From Paragordius varius (Eukaryota > Nematomorpha): DNA of 64,000 nt. Below the pieces are notes generated by a model, which was not told the DNA's origin, did not search any database, and worked only from the letters and a program-made list of their open reading frames with translations. The stretch covers positions 3,224,001 to 3,288,000 of the forward strand of contig OZ176050.1 of NCBI GenBank assembly GCA_964247055.1. Direction: 5' to 3'. The position numbers were made by a program, and so were the translations under genes. Below, one piece after another: positions 35,672 to 49,300 of this stretch; the stretch's first letter is position 1, and each line of letters begins with the position of its first letter.

Positions 35672-37655
35672 ACTCCTTTTAATTTATTTTTAAATATTAT
35701 AGAATTTATTTACGGGTATCTAATTGGCCAAATCTGTAACATGTTAACTTTCTTTTTCTTTCAATTTAGAAAATGACTAAAATAACTAGTATATATACAT
35801 TTTTGTATATTTCATCAAAATATTTTTTGTGGACACTGTGTAATATTAAGTTTTCCAGGGTTGTTGTTGCTCCCTAGATTAAAGGAAATAAAAATGATCA
35901 AAAAGGTCATTATTGGTTAGTAGTATATTTAAAGACGGTGAGCAAGTGTTATTTTTTCTCTTACATAAATCATACTATGATGACAATTTAATGAAAACTG
36001 ATATTTATTGCTCTGATATATAGTTATTTTGAAAAATAATAAGACGTTTAGTGGTAATAGCACTGTGCCCAAAATTTAGGGATAAAAATATTCTGATGAA
36101 ATATATATATTTCGATAAAATGTTTCGCGATTCTGAGATGCTATTAATTATTATAGGCCTTACAGGCTCTCTAAGAAGGTTACAACTTTTGTGGTAATTT
36201 TCCATATCGACAGAAAAATCTGCGCATATTGGGATAATTTGTCGATTCTTCATTCCAAAAAGTACAAAATAGTCATAAACTAGAATAAATAATTATATTG
36301 CTTTTAACAATACATTACATTTTGGGGTTGGTTCGAACCCCAGAGTTTTCAATTCGAATCGTTTGTTTATAAGATATTTGGAGATACTATAATCTTTTAG
36401 TACCTTGTTCATATTCTTAATTTCTCGGTTTACTCATTAATTAACCTACAAAACTATAGACTGAAATTGTCTTATCCTGGAAATAACTAAAACTCTTTGC
36501 GAATCCCTATAAACTCATGGTTAAAAATGAGCTTCAAACCATGTTTTTCGAGGCTCTAATCTCAAGAAAGCACTTGACAATAATTTGTCTTTATATGGAT
36601 ATTGTAATTCTATAATATATTATGGTTTCATAGGATTTCTAAAAATTAGCTTTAAAGCCATGTTATTTTAAATGGTGACTCATTTATAGAAAATGCCTGG
36701 TCAGTGAAAAATGGGTTTAACTACCCTTTATAAAAACCATCATTGTATAAATTTTTATGGCTAAAGCCACATTATTATTTTATAGTGGCGCATTTTATGA
36801 CAGAGTCCTACCCAAGGGTCAAAAAATAGGTTGGGTTAAAATTTAAGACAAGAAAAATTCAGACCATTCCTATGGTCTCATAGGCTTTCCGAAAAATTGC
36901 TACAGTTAGAACCCGCCCTTTCTTGTAATTTCTAAAAAATGCTTATGGATAGTCTATCTTTATATGGTGGCGCATTTTACTGAAAATGGGAAAAAATCTA
37001 TAAAAATATTTGACTATGATCGGCGTATTAGTTACTATTACTTTATTATAGAGATGGAGGGCCTAATTGAGGAAATGATAATTTTCTAGTAATTTGAATG
37101 TGCCTACACGTTTTATGAAAAATTATTCCAGTTAACATTTTATAGTTTCATAATCTAACTTCCTGGCATCTTAATATGTAGCTAAAATTAAATAAAATAT
37201 AAACACTAGGAATTTCCTTTAAAATTGTAGGAAATTGTGTATATTACTTTGTAAAAAAAACCACCACCTAAATTTCAATTTTTAAATTTTGTTGGGTTAT
37301 AAAATTAAAACTCCTCAAAGTTTGCTTCTAAAATCATATAGTTTTGCGCTAAATATATTAATATGATGTAAATGATTGGGTTTATTTCACGTTAAAACAT
37401 AACATTGATTGTTAAACGTTATTTAACATTTTATCATAACAATCATTATATTTTTACAAAATCTTAAATATAATTAAACACTCACAAAAATATTTATATA
37501 AAAAACATTAATGCTTTCGAATATCTACTCTAATTGAGTATCATATACCCTTTTATAAAAACCTCCAAAGAATCATATATACTTGGTCTCGACCGGAATC
37601 CCACTCTAATTTAGAAAACCCTATCTAATCTCAAAGTTTAAAATCTCCTATCAAT
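35672..37655. repeat. Intergenic stretch with element ends and a decayed array
   Basis: End-like sequence of the 2760 foldback family is seen at about 35805-35850 (right-end type) and 36065-36125 (left-end type). From about 36320 to 37060 there are decayed units resembling the Helitron satellite, with TAGTGGCGCATTTTA and GTCTCATAGGCTTTCCG blocks. The rest, to the start of the NPF gene, is AT-rich with nothing recognised. Confidence 0.4.
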
Positions 37656-40576
37656 ATGCTTATGTGTGATTCAATTAATAAAAACACCTTGCCATCATCG
37701 AATCCCTTTGATGACGATTGGAATGTACAGGCTGAGAATCTCGGTAAATTCCATTTGCCTTCAAGTTAACTTTAGTTCTTTATTATAAAATTTTTCGGTT
37801 GATATGGTTAAAAAATTTGAATAAAAATGTAAATGCATATGACTCTGAGATATTTAATACTATTATCTATTTTGTAAATGGCAAACATTTTTGGGTGAAG
37901 AGTCCAAATTGTGCGTAACAATAAATTGAAACACTTTCTTTATAAAATTGGTTGGTAATATATATTATGTAGTTTTTTTTTATATAAAATATTTTATGAT
38001 GGTAATTTTAGAATCAAATACAGCGGAATGCCAGTATTCTAGGAATCCCTTTAGCGACAACTACAAAGATCCGGAATTAGGTTTTTGGCTTAATACTTAA
38101 TCAGTGTTAATTAGAAAATATTAAATAATATGGCGACACATTTTCATACTTGGAAAATTTGCCATTGCATTTGGTATATAAAGTGGACGTAATTGCGGGG
38201 TTTATGAACAATATATATTATTGTAGAAAAATGAATCATTCATGTTGTTTTAAATTTTTTGGGGTACGAGTTATATAATAAAGTTATTTTATTTTAGTGT
38301 GATTGGTATATATCGATGAATTTTTAAGTAAACAAAATTAATTTACAATTATTTAGATTCAAATGAAATGAATAAAACATTCTCTACGAATCCATTTGCC
38401 GATAACTATAGGGAGCCCAGTTTATTAGGTTATATTTTATTTAATTATTTAATTTATTGTTTACAATATAATTCTCCATATTTTCGCTAAAAATTTGTCG
38501 GTTTAAGTAAAAAGTGATTATACCAATTACAGCACCCTTATTAACCCTTGAACAATCTAAATATACCCTAAAATATTACGTGTTAAAATCTATATTTTTT
38601 ATATTTTATAAATTGAAAATCAACGTAACAGAAATAATAATACTATGACAATTCGTATCAATGATGAGCTATATTAGTGCCCGTTAAGGGTGAATATGAA
38701 TTGTTCTAGGGTCAATTTAAAGTGCAATGGTATGTTTTTGATAATTACCACCTTAAACTTTTACCCTAGAAAGCTGTAAAAGATTATTTAGCACTTGGTT
38801 AGAGATTTGGGCCAACACTTTGTTAAAGATCTGTCGAGATATATTTTTTATTGGATTCCTAATATCTCATAAGTTTGTGATAAAACTTGCTTATTGAATT
38901 TAATTATGTATTTATTCAATAATAAATTTTATAATTTTATGTATCATAAAACTAAACATGACGTTATATTATGATTGCAGATTTCAATCCCTTTCTATGT
39001 ATTGCATCCGTAAACCGCCAACACGTAAACAATGAAAAACCGAATTTTGAAGAAATAAACTTTGCAGAAACTAAAGAGTTTCCCTTCCTCACTGAAAGTT
39101 TACATAATCAAATGGAGGAAGGGGTCTTATCATCACATGGTAAAATATTTATGAAATTAAATGATACTTTTAACAAAAAAGGCCCATAACACAGTTGGCT
39201 TTAAATTTCTAAAACTGGTGAATGGATATGTATAAAATAATAATTAATTAAATAATATTTATTATATTTAAATTACATCCAGACTCAAAAATGAAAAATC
39301 AAAACACTTCACCTTTGAAACGAGCATTTAACAGGGCCTTTGGGGGCCGCCACCCCCAGAGCGCTTCTGGAGAATGTGGAAACGAAAATAAGATATCTCA
39401 AAAGGTAAATAGCAATAAAAAGAATATGTTCACCATATGTTTTGGATCCAAAAAAGAAAACTCAGAGTTAAAAACAAATGGAAGCCAACTGAAAGATATG
39501 GAACTATGCAAAATATCGTTTTCGAAAGACAATTCATCTAATGGAGACACTTGGGGCTGCCACCCTCAGAATGCTTCTGGAGAATGTAGAAACCAAACTA
39601 AGGTATCTCAAAAGGTAAATAGCAATAAAAAGAATATGTTCATATGTTTTCGATCCAAAAAAGAAAATTCAGAGTTGAAAACAAATGCAAGTCAACTGAA
39701 AGATATGGAACTATGCAAAATATCATTTTCGAAAGGCAAATCATTTAATGGAGACTCTGGGGGCCGCCACCCCCAGAGTGCTTCTGGAGAATGTGGAAAC
39801 GAAAATAAGATATCTCAAAAGGTAAATAGCAATAAAAAGAATATGTTCACCATATGTTTTAGATCCAAAAAAGAAAACTCAGAGTTAAAAACAAATGAAA
39901 GCCAAATGAAAGATATGGAACTATGCAAAATATCATTTTCAAATGACAAATCATCTAATGGAGACGGGGGCCGCCAACCCCAGAGCGCTCCCTTCCATAC
40001 AAACCAGAATGAAGGAAAAAAAGTCAGTAATTATAAAATGAGATTAAGTTGTCTATTTCCCTTTTTCAAGAAAAACCAAGATGAAGAAAAGTTAATTAAA
40101 TTTAACATTCATGATTCAGTAATTTTATCATCGACAGAATCTATTTCCATTGGTCACCATGGTATGATTTTTATCAAATTAATTCGTGAATTGTTTTGCC
40201 TGACACTGACAAATTTTATGACATTATAAATATCGGTAGAAATATATCCAATATTTAAACTATTGATAAATGAGTAAAAATAGAAAATTAATACTATATC
40301 TGTAATATTGTCAACTCAATCTAAATATACTAAAAAAAAGCGAATATTGAGAATTTTTTAGTTATTTTACCATAAACTACATTTTTTGTCAAAAAAATGT
40401 TTAAAATATTAATTAATATTTTGTTACTTTGAATCAACCAAAAATTAATAAAAGAACGTGTAATTCATATATTATTTTACATGCCATCAGATATCGAAAT
40501 CAATAAAGCTAAGTTTCAATGCAGTCAACCGTCGAGTACCAATTTACCCAACGAAAGGAAGGATAATTATAGTTAA
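37656..40576 (+). CDS. NPF-motif protein with three 70-residue repeats
   Basis: Six exons: 37656-37743, 38012-38080, 38357-38428, 38981-39139, 39283-40161 and 40491-40576. Every junction is phase 1, giving 450 residues. Exons 1-4 each carry one NPF motif (NPFDDDW, NPFSDNYKDPEL, NPFADNYREPSL, NPFLC). NPF peptides bind EH domains of endocytic adaptors, and NPF-rich N termini are known from SCAMP proteins, but I see no SCAMP membrane segments. Exon 5 has three tandem copies of a Lys/Ser/Asn-rich unit (period about 207-210 bp) containing HPQSASGEC, VNSNKKNMF and LKDMELCKISFS, plus a partial fourth. Exons 4 and 5 end alike (SSHG/GHHG before the donor), suggesting exon duplication. Likely cytosolic and lineage-specific; function is unknown. 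Confidence 0.7.
38525..38730. mobile_element. MITE of the 21-mer family, copy c
   Basis: It opens TACCAATTACAGC with a CCCTTGAACAATCTAAAT unit and closes with the inverted unit before GCAATGGTA. It lies in intron 3 of the NPF gene. Confidence 0.5.
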
Positions 40577-41138
40577 TGGAAGATAACCTTAATAAATATA
40601 AAATTATATATTTCTGTATAGTTTACACCTTATTTCCAGATATAGCCAAATCCTGATATATAGCTAAAAACAATTATTCATTTCATTTTAAGTATTAAAA
40701 TATGCATAATGACCATATTATCATTTGATAGCAATATTCTCTATCAAGCAACAAGATGTTACCAATTGATGTAATTAATAATCTAAAATTGTTAAACTGT
40801 GTTTCGGTTTGGGCATTAAGTAACCTTTAATTTAGAATTAAAAGATATATAAGGCTTTCTATAATATAAATACCCTCATTTTTAAAAATATTCGCATTTT
40901 TTTAATGGTAAAATGATAAAATTCCAAAAATTTTGAAAAAAATGAATTTTATGAGTAACACTCTGTCTTTATGACTGGTACTCAAATCGCGGAATAGGGC
41001 TTTTAGACCTAAAAGTTGCCCTAAATTATTTGTTATGTTTTTTGATGTAATTTTAGGTATAATATTGAAATGTGAACGGTTATGAAATATTATCATATAG
41101 GGAGTACGCCTTTAAAAAAAGTATTGCCCCTTTAATTT
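40577..41138. other. 3' flank of the NPF gene, nothing recognised
   Basis: AT-rich sequence without frames of interest. Confidence 0.4.
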
Positions 41139-42176
41139 TATTAGACAACAAATTTTGATTTTTTAAGTTCCTTAGAAATTAATATTTATTTTATTAAAGT
41201 ACATAAATAGTATATCTAAAAAAATGGCCTAACACCTAAGAATTTTTTTTATTAGGGTTTAGCGAAATTTTTTGGCTTAGATATAATTAACACAAAATTA
41301 TAAATAAAAGTTTTACATAGAGTACCATATATTATTATATCATTCGAAATAGCGCAAAAAACTAAATCTTTCGCATAGTTATTTAAATCAATCTGATGTT
41401 AAAGTTATTTGGATATATGTGTCAAGATCTTTATATAAGTTAAAAATTTTAACAGAAACTAATCCAAAAATTATATAAATTATATTATAATTAATAGGGT
41501 TACATTAGAATATTTAAAAAAATCTCTAAAAAAGTTGGTTTGCTTTTTTAATAAAATTATTATTATAATATTTTACCTATTGGATACTACATTCCATAGT
41601 TACAACTGTAAATTTATTAATATCATAAAAGATTAAGAGTGCCTTTAACTTCTAATCTTTGAAATTGTGAAATTGATGCCAAAAATAATGAAATTGATAT
41701 GATAATAATTTTTAAGAAATAAAATAAAAATGACTGTTCATAATGACATAATAGCAATAAAGTGTTTTAATTAAAAATATTTTCTTGTGTATTCTTTTTT
41801 AACATTCATTGCCATATCGACAAAGTTTGAGTCATTTTCATTATTGTTTAGAAAATATATTAATTAAGAAAAAGGCTCTCGATTCGCTGGTTTGACGCTT
41901 GCTGAATCCAATATTAACCATCGATGTAAATTATATTAGTATGCATTTTATAGAGTTTTCATAACTTTTTCGAATGATATATTACAAATGGGCATTTGTT
42001 GTATATTTTCAGAGAAAAACATTTTTTGTTAAAATTTAAGGGGACATACATATAAAATATCAAAATATGCAAAATTCTTAGGCGGAATTATTTTTATTTT
42101 AGATTTACTGTTAAAATGATAGTAAATTTTAGAAAATGCAAAAAACTCGAGCGGTTGAAGAAATAGTTGTCTAGTG
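41139..42176 (+). mobile_element. CACTA-like non-autonomous element, copy 1
   Basis: About 1.04 kb, ending GTTGTCTAGTG before TTA (42177-42179). The left end is a decayed TATTAGACAACAAATTTT. It is the reverse complement of copy 2 at 44732-45742 along its length, with shared blocks around AATGGGCATTTGT and AAAACTCGA. CACTA ends with a 3-bp duplication are typical of EnSpm/CACTA elements. There is no transposase frame. Confidence 0.5.
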
Positions 42177-42179
42177 TTA

Positions 42180-44728
42180 TGAGTACCATAGGAATAAATC
42201 ATGGAAATTAAATATAAAATAAATTCATGATAAAAAGAAAAATCTTTGGGAGATTTATAAAATATTCATATGCTTAATATCGAAAAATTGCAAAAGTTTT
42301 CACATATGGCCATTAAATTTTTTTTTAAAAATTAATCAAACTCAAAAACACCAAAAACATCCTCTATATTAGCATAGCTTAGTTATTTTACTTTTGGATG
42401 TCGGCTCTAGAATTTTCATTCTTTTAGCCCTTTCCAAAATGGATTGATATTTTATAAATAAACCCAAAAAAAACGAGATAACATGATCTAAATATATATT
42501 ACATGGTAATTTTCGTAATAATACTATTTTAATAAAAATTTTGTTGAAAGGTATTTTATGGTATTTAATCATAGTTAAAACCGTGAATATATACTTAAAA
42601 ATATATTTCCATTAATTCGTCCATTATAAAAGGTCAGTTTGCTTCTATATTTAATTTTCTTGTCTCCATGCCACAATATACGCTTCAACAAAATCCCAAC
42701 AATAATTTTTAACGATACTTAACTTTTTGATATCAAATCTACATCATATATATTGTTACAATAATAGTCCATTTTAAAGAGGAATAAAGACTAACCCATT
42801 TAAATTTTGTATTGTTTTACCTTTTAAATAGAGTTTATGATGGCAATCATATTTTTTGCAATGAACTATTTAGCTTTATCAAAAAAATTTATTTAGCATA
42901 TTTGCGCAAATTTGATTCTATGAATTACTCTCCATTTAACCAAAACCACTATAAAAATTTTAATGTATTTTTTATTAAAAATATATATTTTTTGTTTTCC
43001 TGCACTTATTTTCCTACGATGTAAACATTTGTGCTTTTTACCGTATATTTTCCTCAGAATTATGCGCCATGAAATTTGTAACAATATTTATGGGTTATTA
43101 TCAACTTATAAATCTAAATCTATTTTGACGCTATCAATATCCAACACAATTAGTATTGCTTAAATCAAAAATATTATAAGATTAGTTTAATCACATCTGT
43201 TGTTGTAGTTTAATTTTGATTTATTGCTATTTCAAGGTGTAATGCCCGAATTGGCTAGGAAATTGAGTTTCGATTATAAGAGTGCAAAATAATAGAAAAA
43301 ATATTTAATCATATGGTTTTATCACACTATATATTATTTGCAAGTTTCACTCTATTAACCATCTGCCATAACAAACCATGTACTTTTAATCGTTTTAGTT
43401 TAATATTTTTTATATCTAAATATATGACTAATCGGCCTATGAAAACAATAACCCAAAGTGTAAAGTAATCCATACTATATTTTGATTATCCTGATTTTAT
43501 GCACTAAATAATTCAATGCTGAACATTTTTTTAACACATTTGTTCGCCTTCTTGTTCAAAAGGAATGTAAAAAGCACAATTTTTTAAATTTGGAGATAAA
43601 TGGGTCTTTGTCACTTTAAGGTGATACGATCGTCATCGAATTATATAAAAAAGGGTATTTGTCGTATAGAAATTTTTCTATGTTGATACTCTCTAATAGC
43701 ATAAAATGTGGGTTCATCAAAATTTTTATAAAAATTAGATTTAATATTTTTAGCATGTATGTTAAAATGTTATTGTGCAATCTTGACACTATAGCATCCC
43801 ATATGAGAGGGATCCAGAATTTAACACCGGAACCCACATCTATTATTTAATATAAATATTGTTTTGCTTTACAAGTGTCATATAATATATATTTTGTTAA
43901 TGTTTTTTGGATTGTAGCGTCCAGATTCCACCAAAAATACGTTTAGCATAATGTTAGCCAATTTTGCTATTTTTCCATAGGGAGCATCTGGCTTAAATTA
44001 ATATTTTTTAAATGATTCGCAAAAACTCAATGCACCATTCTTGATCCATTTTTTGCGCTCAATTAATATATTTCCCGGTTTTATTTTTAAATCAAAGGCA
44101 ATCAAACAAAATGGTATCAGTAAAAATATTTTTTACAAGAATATAATGTTTTTTTTAAATGGATACTTGATTTGAATTATAAATTAATTATAATATAATT
44201 AGAACTTGACACAATCAATCATTTATCAAAACTTTTGGCAGAATAATTTAATTGGTCAAAAACAAATTTAATATAGTGTAACTAAAACCTCGCGATATGA
44301 ATCCTCTAATCTAATATATTATGTCTAAAGAAAATAAAAATAGGAATAATGATGATTAATTTTGTAAATCGGTAGTTCGCTTGCCATTTGTCATCTTATA
44401 GATTATAACTCCCATTGTGGTCATAAATCAATTAGTTTGAGCGTCCTATTTATATCAATTATTTACACATTTTTTACAGTTTTTAGTATTATACGTTTCA
44501 TTGCATTTGTTATAGCCTAAGAAGAATGATACGTCCCCCTGACCAGAGGCGTGTAAAACCGTAGCAAGGTGGTAAGGGTCGTCCTGTGTGGACAGTGACC
44601 CCTTTTCTGAAAAAATTGAGCTTGATTTACTTTACAACGAATTAAATATTGAATTTAATTTTTCGATTTCCAATTCATAGCTAGTTTTTTATTTAATTTT
44701 GCCAGATATCATATACAACACAAGAAAA
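42180..44728. other. Stretch between the two CACTA-like copies
   Basis: AT-rich with no gene recognised. A short GC-richer block at about 44540-44610 (GACCAGAGGCGTGTAAAACC onward) looks like part of a dispersed repeat, but I cannot place it. Confidence 0.35.
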
Positions 44729-44731
44729 TTA

Positions 44732-45742
44732 CACTGGACAACAAATTTTTCTGCCATTCGAGTTTTTTGCATTTTCTGATATCTCGATGGAATAATTTTG
44801 TATAATTTATTTTTTTAATTATGCGCCCTCTTTATCAAAATTTAACTAAAAAATGTTTTTCTTTGAAAATATACAAGTAATGCCCATTTGTAATATATCA
44901 TTCAAAAGAGTAATAAAAACTCGATAAAATGCATATTAATATGCATCGACAGTTAATATTGGACACAAAGAGCGACAAACGCGCGAAGCGAGAGCATTTT
45001 TTTTAATTATTATATTTTTTAAACTAGATGAAAATAGCTCAAACTTTGTTTAGATGGTGATGAATGTCCAAAAAAGTTAACACAAGAAAGTTTTTTTGAT
45101 TAAAACATTTTTTATTGCTTTTATGTCACTCAAAACAGCCATTTTTAAGTTTTTTGTTTTTTAAAAATTACCATCTCATCAATATTAATTTATTTTCTTT
45201 ACGAGGCTGATAATTAGGAAATTTTAATAAAACAAGTTTAAGGTATTTTTGATATTTTATAGCCAATATGTAATAATTTACAGTTATAACTATGCATTTT
45301 AGTATCCACTAGGTATATTTATGATAATAATAATATTTATTAAAAAAGCAAACCAAAAGCTATTTCAAACATTTTTTTAAAATTAAATACTAGATATTCC
45401 AATTAGTTTGTTTGTGAAAATTCTTGACTTATTTCGACCATTTATATCCAAATAACTTTTACATCCGACTGATTTAAATGACTTACTACCATTTAAAAGA
45501 TGCAGTTTTTTGCGCTCTTTCGAATAATATAAAATACATGGCTTCATATCTAAAACTTTTAATTTTCGATATTTCGAGTTTAATGTTAAATCGGGGCCAA
45601 TTATCGATAAACTCCAATATAAAAAAATTCTTCCATGCTAGACCAATTTTCTTTTCAGATATATAAATTATGTACTTTAATGAAATAAATTTTAAATTTA
45701 AAAGAATGGCAGTTAAAAAAAGTTAAAATTTGTTTTCTAGTG
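44732..45742 (-). mobile_element. CACTA-like non-autonomous element, copy 2
   Basis: It starts CACTGGACAACAAATTTT and ends in the inverse, AAATTTGTTTTCTAGTG. TTA stands directly outside both ends (44729-44731 and 45743-45745), a 3-bp target duplication. Orientation is opposite to copy 1. No coding capacity is seen. Confidence 0.6.
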
Positions 45743-45840
45743 TTATTATTGTTGAGCAGTAAAAAACAAAAAACAATTTGCCAACAAAATTGTATAGATC
45801 TTTCTTAATCCGGCAATAAGTAGTAAACTAACAATATCTA

Positions 45841-46068
45841 TACCATCATTTCAAATTCACCATAAAAACAAATTAGGTGTTTTTGGGAATATAACTCATC
45901 ATTAATGTATAATATATTTTTACGACATATTCATTTTTTCAGCATTATATTAATTTTCAGATATAAAGATAAAGGTTTTAAATTGTAAACAATTTATTTT
46001 AGGGCAAATTCGAATTGTTTGATGGTAAATTTGAATTGTTCTCGGGTGAATTTGAATTGTATATGGTA
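45841..46068. mobile_element. MITE of the 21-mer family, copy d
   Basis: It opens TACCATCATTTCAAATTCACC and closes with GGGTGAATTTGAATTG and TATATGGTA, with the family centre (CATTAATGTATAATA.., TCAGCATTATATTAA). It lies 311 bp before the annexin start. Confidence 0.5.
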
Positions 46069-46379
46069 TATAATAATAACGTATGCTATACTAAACTGGA
46101 GTAATAATCAGATAAACTCAAAGAATTTATAATTATAACCATAATAAATTAGTTTAAATTAAAGCTAGCTATCATTATATTCAGATTATTAATGACTCAT
46201 TATAAAATTGGCAAGTAAAATATGAATAATGTTTATCTAATTTATATATCGATTAACGGTTGTATGCTAATTGTCAAATAGATTAGATGTCACAAAAAAA
46301 CATTCGATATAAATAAAACATTATCGATCGGTTTTTGGGTAAGTTTTGCCTGATATTTAAATTTTTTTGTTTTTTGAAT

Positions 46380-49300
46380 ATGCTAAAATTTTTATCATTA
46401 CCGATATTAGTCTTAGTTTGTTGCCAGGGAATTCTGTCACAATGGGTAAATATTTTTTTGTAGTGCTTATAGGTTATTGTGGAGGATACATTATTAATAT
46501 CTGGTTTATTTCAGAATGCCTTGTTTAATATTTAAAAATATTTGTTGATTTTTCTGTTTATTTGCTTTAATTCTAAATAAAAATTTAATGGCGTAGTAAG
46601 GGTATAAGGGGCTAATTTAAGTCATAATAAATAAATGAATAATCTTTTATGATATAAGGGAAAAAAATAAATCCTTGATATTCTTCAATCAAGTTTTAAA
46701 AGCTTTATAAAATTTATTGCGGTTGCCTTTAAAGACTGCGAATTTTATTTGCGGGTGCCAGAAGCCGCGATGGTAGGGCGGACCCTAGAATGTCTCTATG
46801 GAGCGCCACAGTCGTAATTTTTTCATCACTTTCAATTAGCACTGGGCAGAATGTTAAAGCGTTTTACAATCCTGAAATAATTTAAGTTCTCACCCTTTAA
46901 TAAAAATGGGATATAATGTAAACTCTATAAAAAAATTATTTATATGTTCTCATCTAGACCAGACCTTACCCTATACAATATCCCCCAAGTGGTGGTGGTG
47001 GTGGTCAAATACAGATACGCCCTTTACCCAATCAGCCAGGAGGGATTCAGATATCTCGCCCAGCTGTTGTTCCATCACGTGATCGCGATGATGATGACGA
47101 CCATGATGAGGATCACGATCATGACGACGATCACGTGATTATGAGACAACAACCAATGCCTCCATTGGGTCAAGGCGGTTATCAAAGTTCGTCTTCGAGC
47201 GTTAATGCAAGGTATACAAAAAAAATAATTTTGGTTTGGTAGTTTTTTTGGCATTCTTTGGTTTCTGAGGCTGCCTGATTCTAATTTATCTGGCCGAGGT
47301 AAATATTTATTATGTTGTCATGTTGCGGTATAACAGTAAACAGTCATATTATGGCTTATTGGGTCTTTTAACTGATTCATAGGCCAAAATTTTTTTATTT
47401 CCAACCATCTTACCATATAATAATTGTATTGATAATATATGTTGAATAATAATTAAAACATTCATGGCACATTTTTAACAATCATCATAAATATTTAAGA
47501 CAATGGAATAATGGTGATGTCCGGATTATATCGATCGAAATGGTACCAGCCACTCAGCCTTATCCAATCGGGCATCCTAATATGATTTTAAATCAACAAG
47601 GGGCAGGTATTAGAACTCCTCCACCTCATATCATGCAACCAATACCAGGCGCTAATCCCTATAATCAACAATCTGGGATGGGTAAATATTATTTTTTTAT
47701 CTTTTTTACATTTTTTATTAAACATTTTCGTTCAATTTATCTCTTATGATTAAATAAATGTCTATTTGTTTAATATAGATAAATTATAAAATATTAATTT
47801 AGGAGGCGGTGGAGGATATCTTGGTCGCAGAACTTCGTATCGAGGAACGATTCGCAATCATGGTTCCTTTAATGCCCAAGATGATGCAAATAAATTGTAT
47901 CAGGCTATGAAAGGATTTGGTAAATGATAATATTATTTTTTCATTTTATTTAAAAAAATTGGAATTTTTCAGCGTTATTTTTTACAGGCAGTGTGGATCG
48001 AACCACAATATAGTAGATTTAATATCATTTATTATTATATATTTCAGGAACTGATGAAACAACAGTCATTAATATATTGACAAAACGATCGAATTTACAG
48101 AGACAGGAAATAGCTAAAACATACGAAGCCATGTTTCACAACGTAAAAAATATATTATTATAAATTTGATTTAACTAGCCTCTTTTAAAAATGCATAAAT
48201 ATTTTTTATACATAACAGAGTTTAAAGAAGGACATTAAGGGAGATTTTTCTGGAACTACGGAGGATATGTTAGTTGCTTTACTCAAACCCAGAGCTGCTT
48301 ATTTGGCTCATCTAATTCATGAAGCAGTCAGGGTTTAGTTATTTTATATCCACCTGTTCAATAATTCATATTTTATAAAAGAAAAAATTAGTTAACCCTA
48401 AAATTTTTTTTGGAGTGATGCTAACTTATTCATATAATAGTTGGTTCGGCAACAGTAGTGTATGAAAAAAGCAACAAAATAATATTTTTTTTATCTTTAT
48501 AAACATTTTATTGTTTTTTCCATACACTACTGCGTTTCCAATTGACCAACTGTAATGTGAAGCCAGCATTAAAATGTATACTGTATTATCAACTAACATT
48601 ATATAACTCAACGCATTTCATATAGTTTATTGGAACTGATTTGGGTGAATTATCTGAAACATTGTGCTCATTGAGCCCACAAGATATAGAGGAAGTTAAA
48701 AATGCTTATCGACAAAGTAATTTGTTTAATATTACCTATATATGCACATATATCAATATATGTTTTTGTTTCATTTTTATAATGTATTATTATAGAATAC
48801 AAAAAGGACTTGGTTCAAGCAATCCGAAGTGACACTTCTGGACCCGTACAAGAATTTTTACTCAAATATCTCAATGTGAGCATATCCTTAATTTTAATAA
48901 ATTGCCTTATGTTAAAAAATTAATGTTTACGTTTATTGTATAACTGTTAATATATTTTTAGTCTCAAGGTACAAGTTATACAGGACCGCAGCAAATTGCC
49001 ACGGATGCACAGGTTTTGTTATTTATTTCTGAATTGAATCTTAATACGGAAATTATTTAAACATTGTGTGTTAACGTTTCATTAATGAATCACTAGATTA
49101 TGGCATCCAAAGGGGTGAATAATATGGAAGCGAAAGAAGTCATTGATATCCTAGCCACCAGGAGCCAAAATGATTTGAAAAACATTTTTGACAAATATAA
49201 GCAAGACACAGGACGAGACTTTTTAAATATAGTTAAGGATGAAAGAACGTTGCATTATACGCAAGCTGGAAAGCTTAAGAAAGTTCTGAAAAATTATGGT

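Noticed and set aside
42812-43163. Several 60-70 residue frames on both strands at 42.8-43.2 kb
   Set aside because: Phe/Ile/Tyr/Lys-rich composition as expected from AT-rich DNA, overlapping on both strands, no motif and no splice pattern.
44540-44610. GC-richer block as an RNA gene
   Set aside because: No stable fold or known RNA box could be drawn by eye; it more likely belongs to a dispersed repeat.
46944-47138. Plus-strand frame rich in Met/Thr over the annexin N-terminal region
   Set aside because: It is out of frame with the annexin exon; the repetitive GAT/CAT codons leave a shadow frame open.
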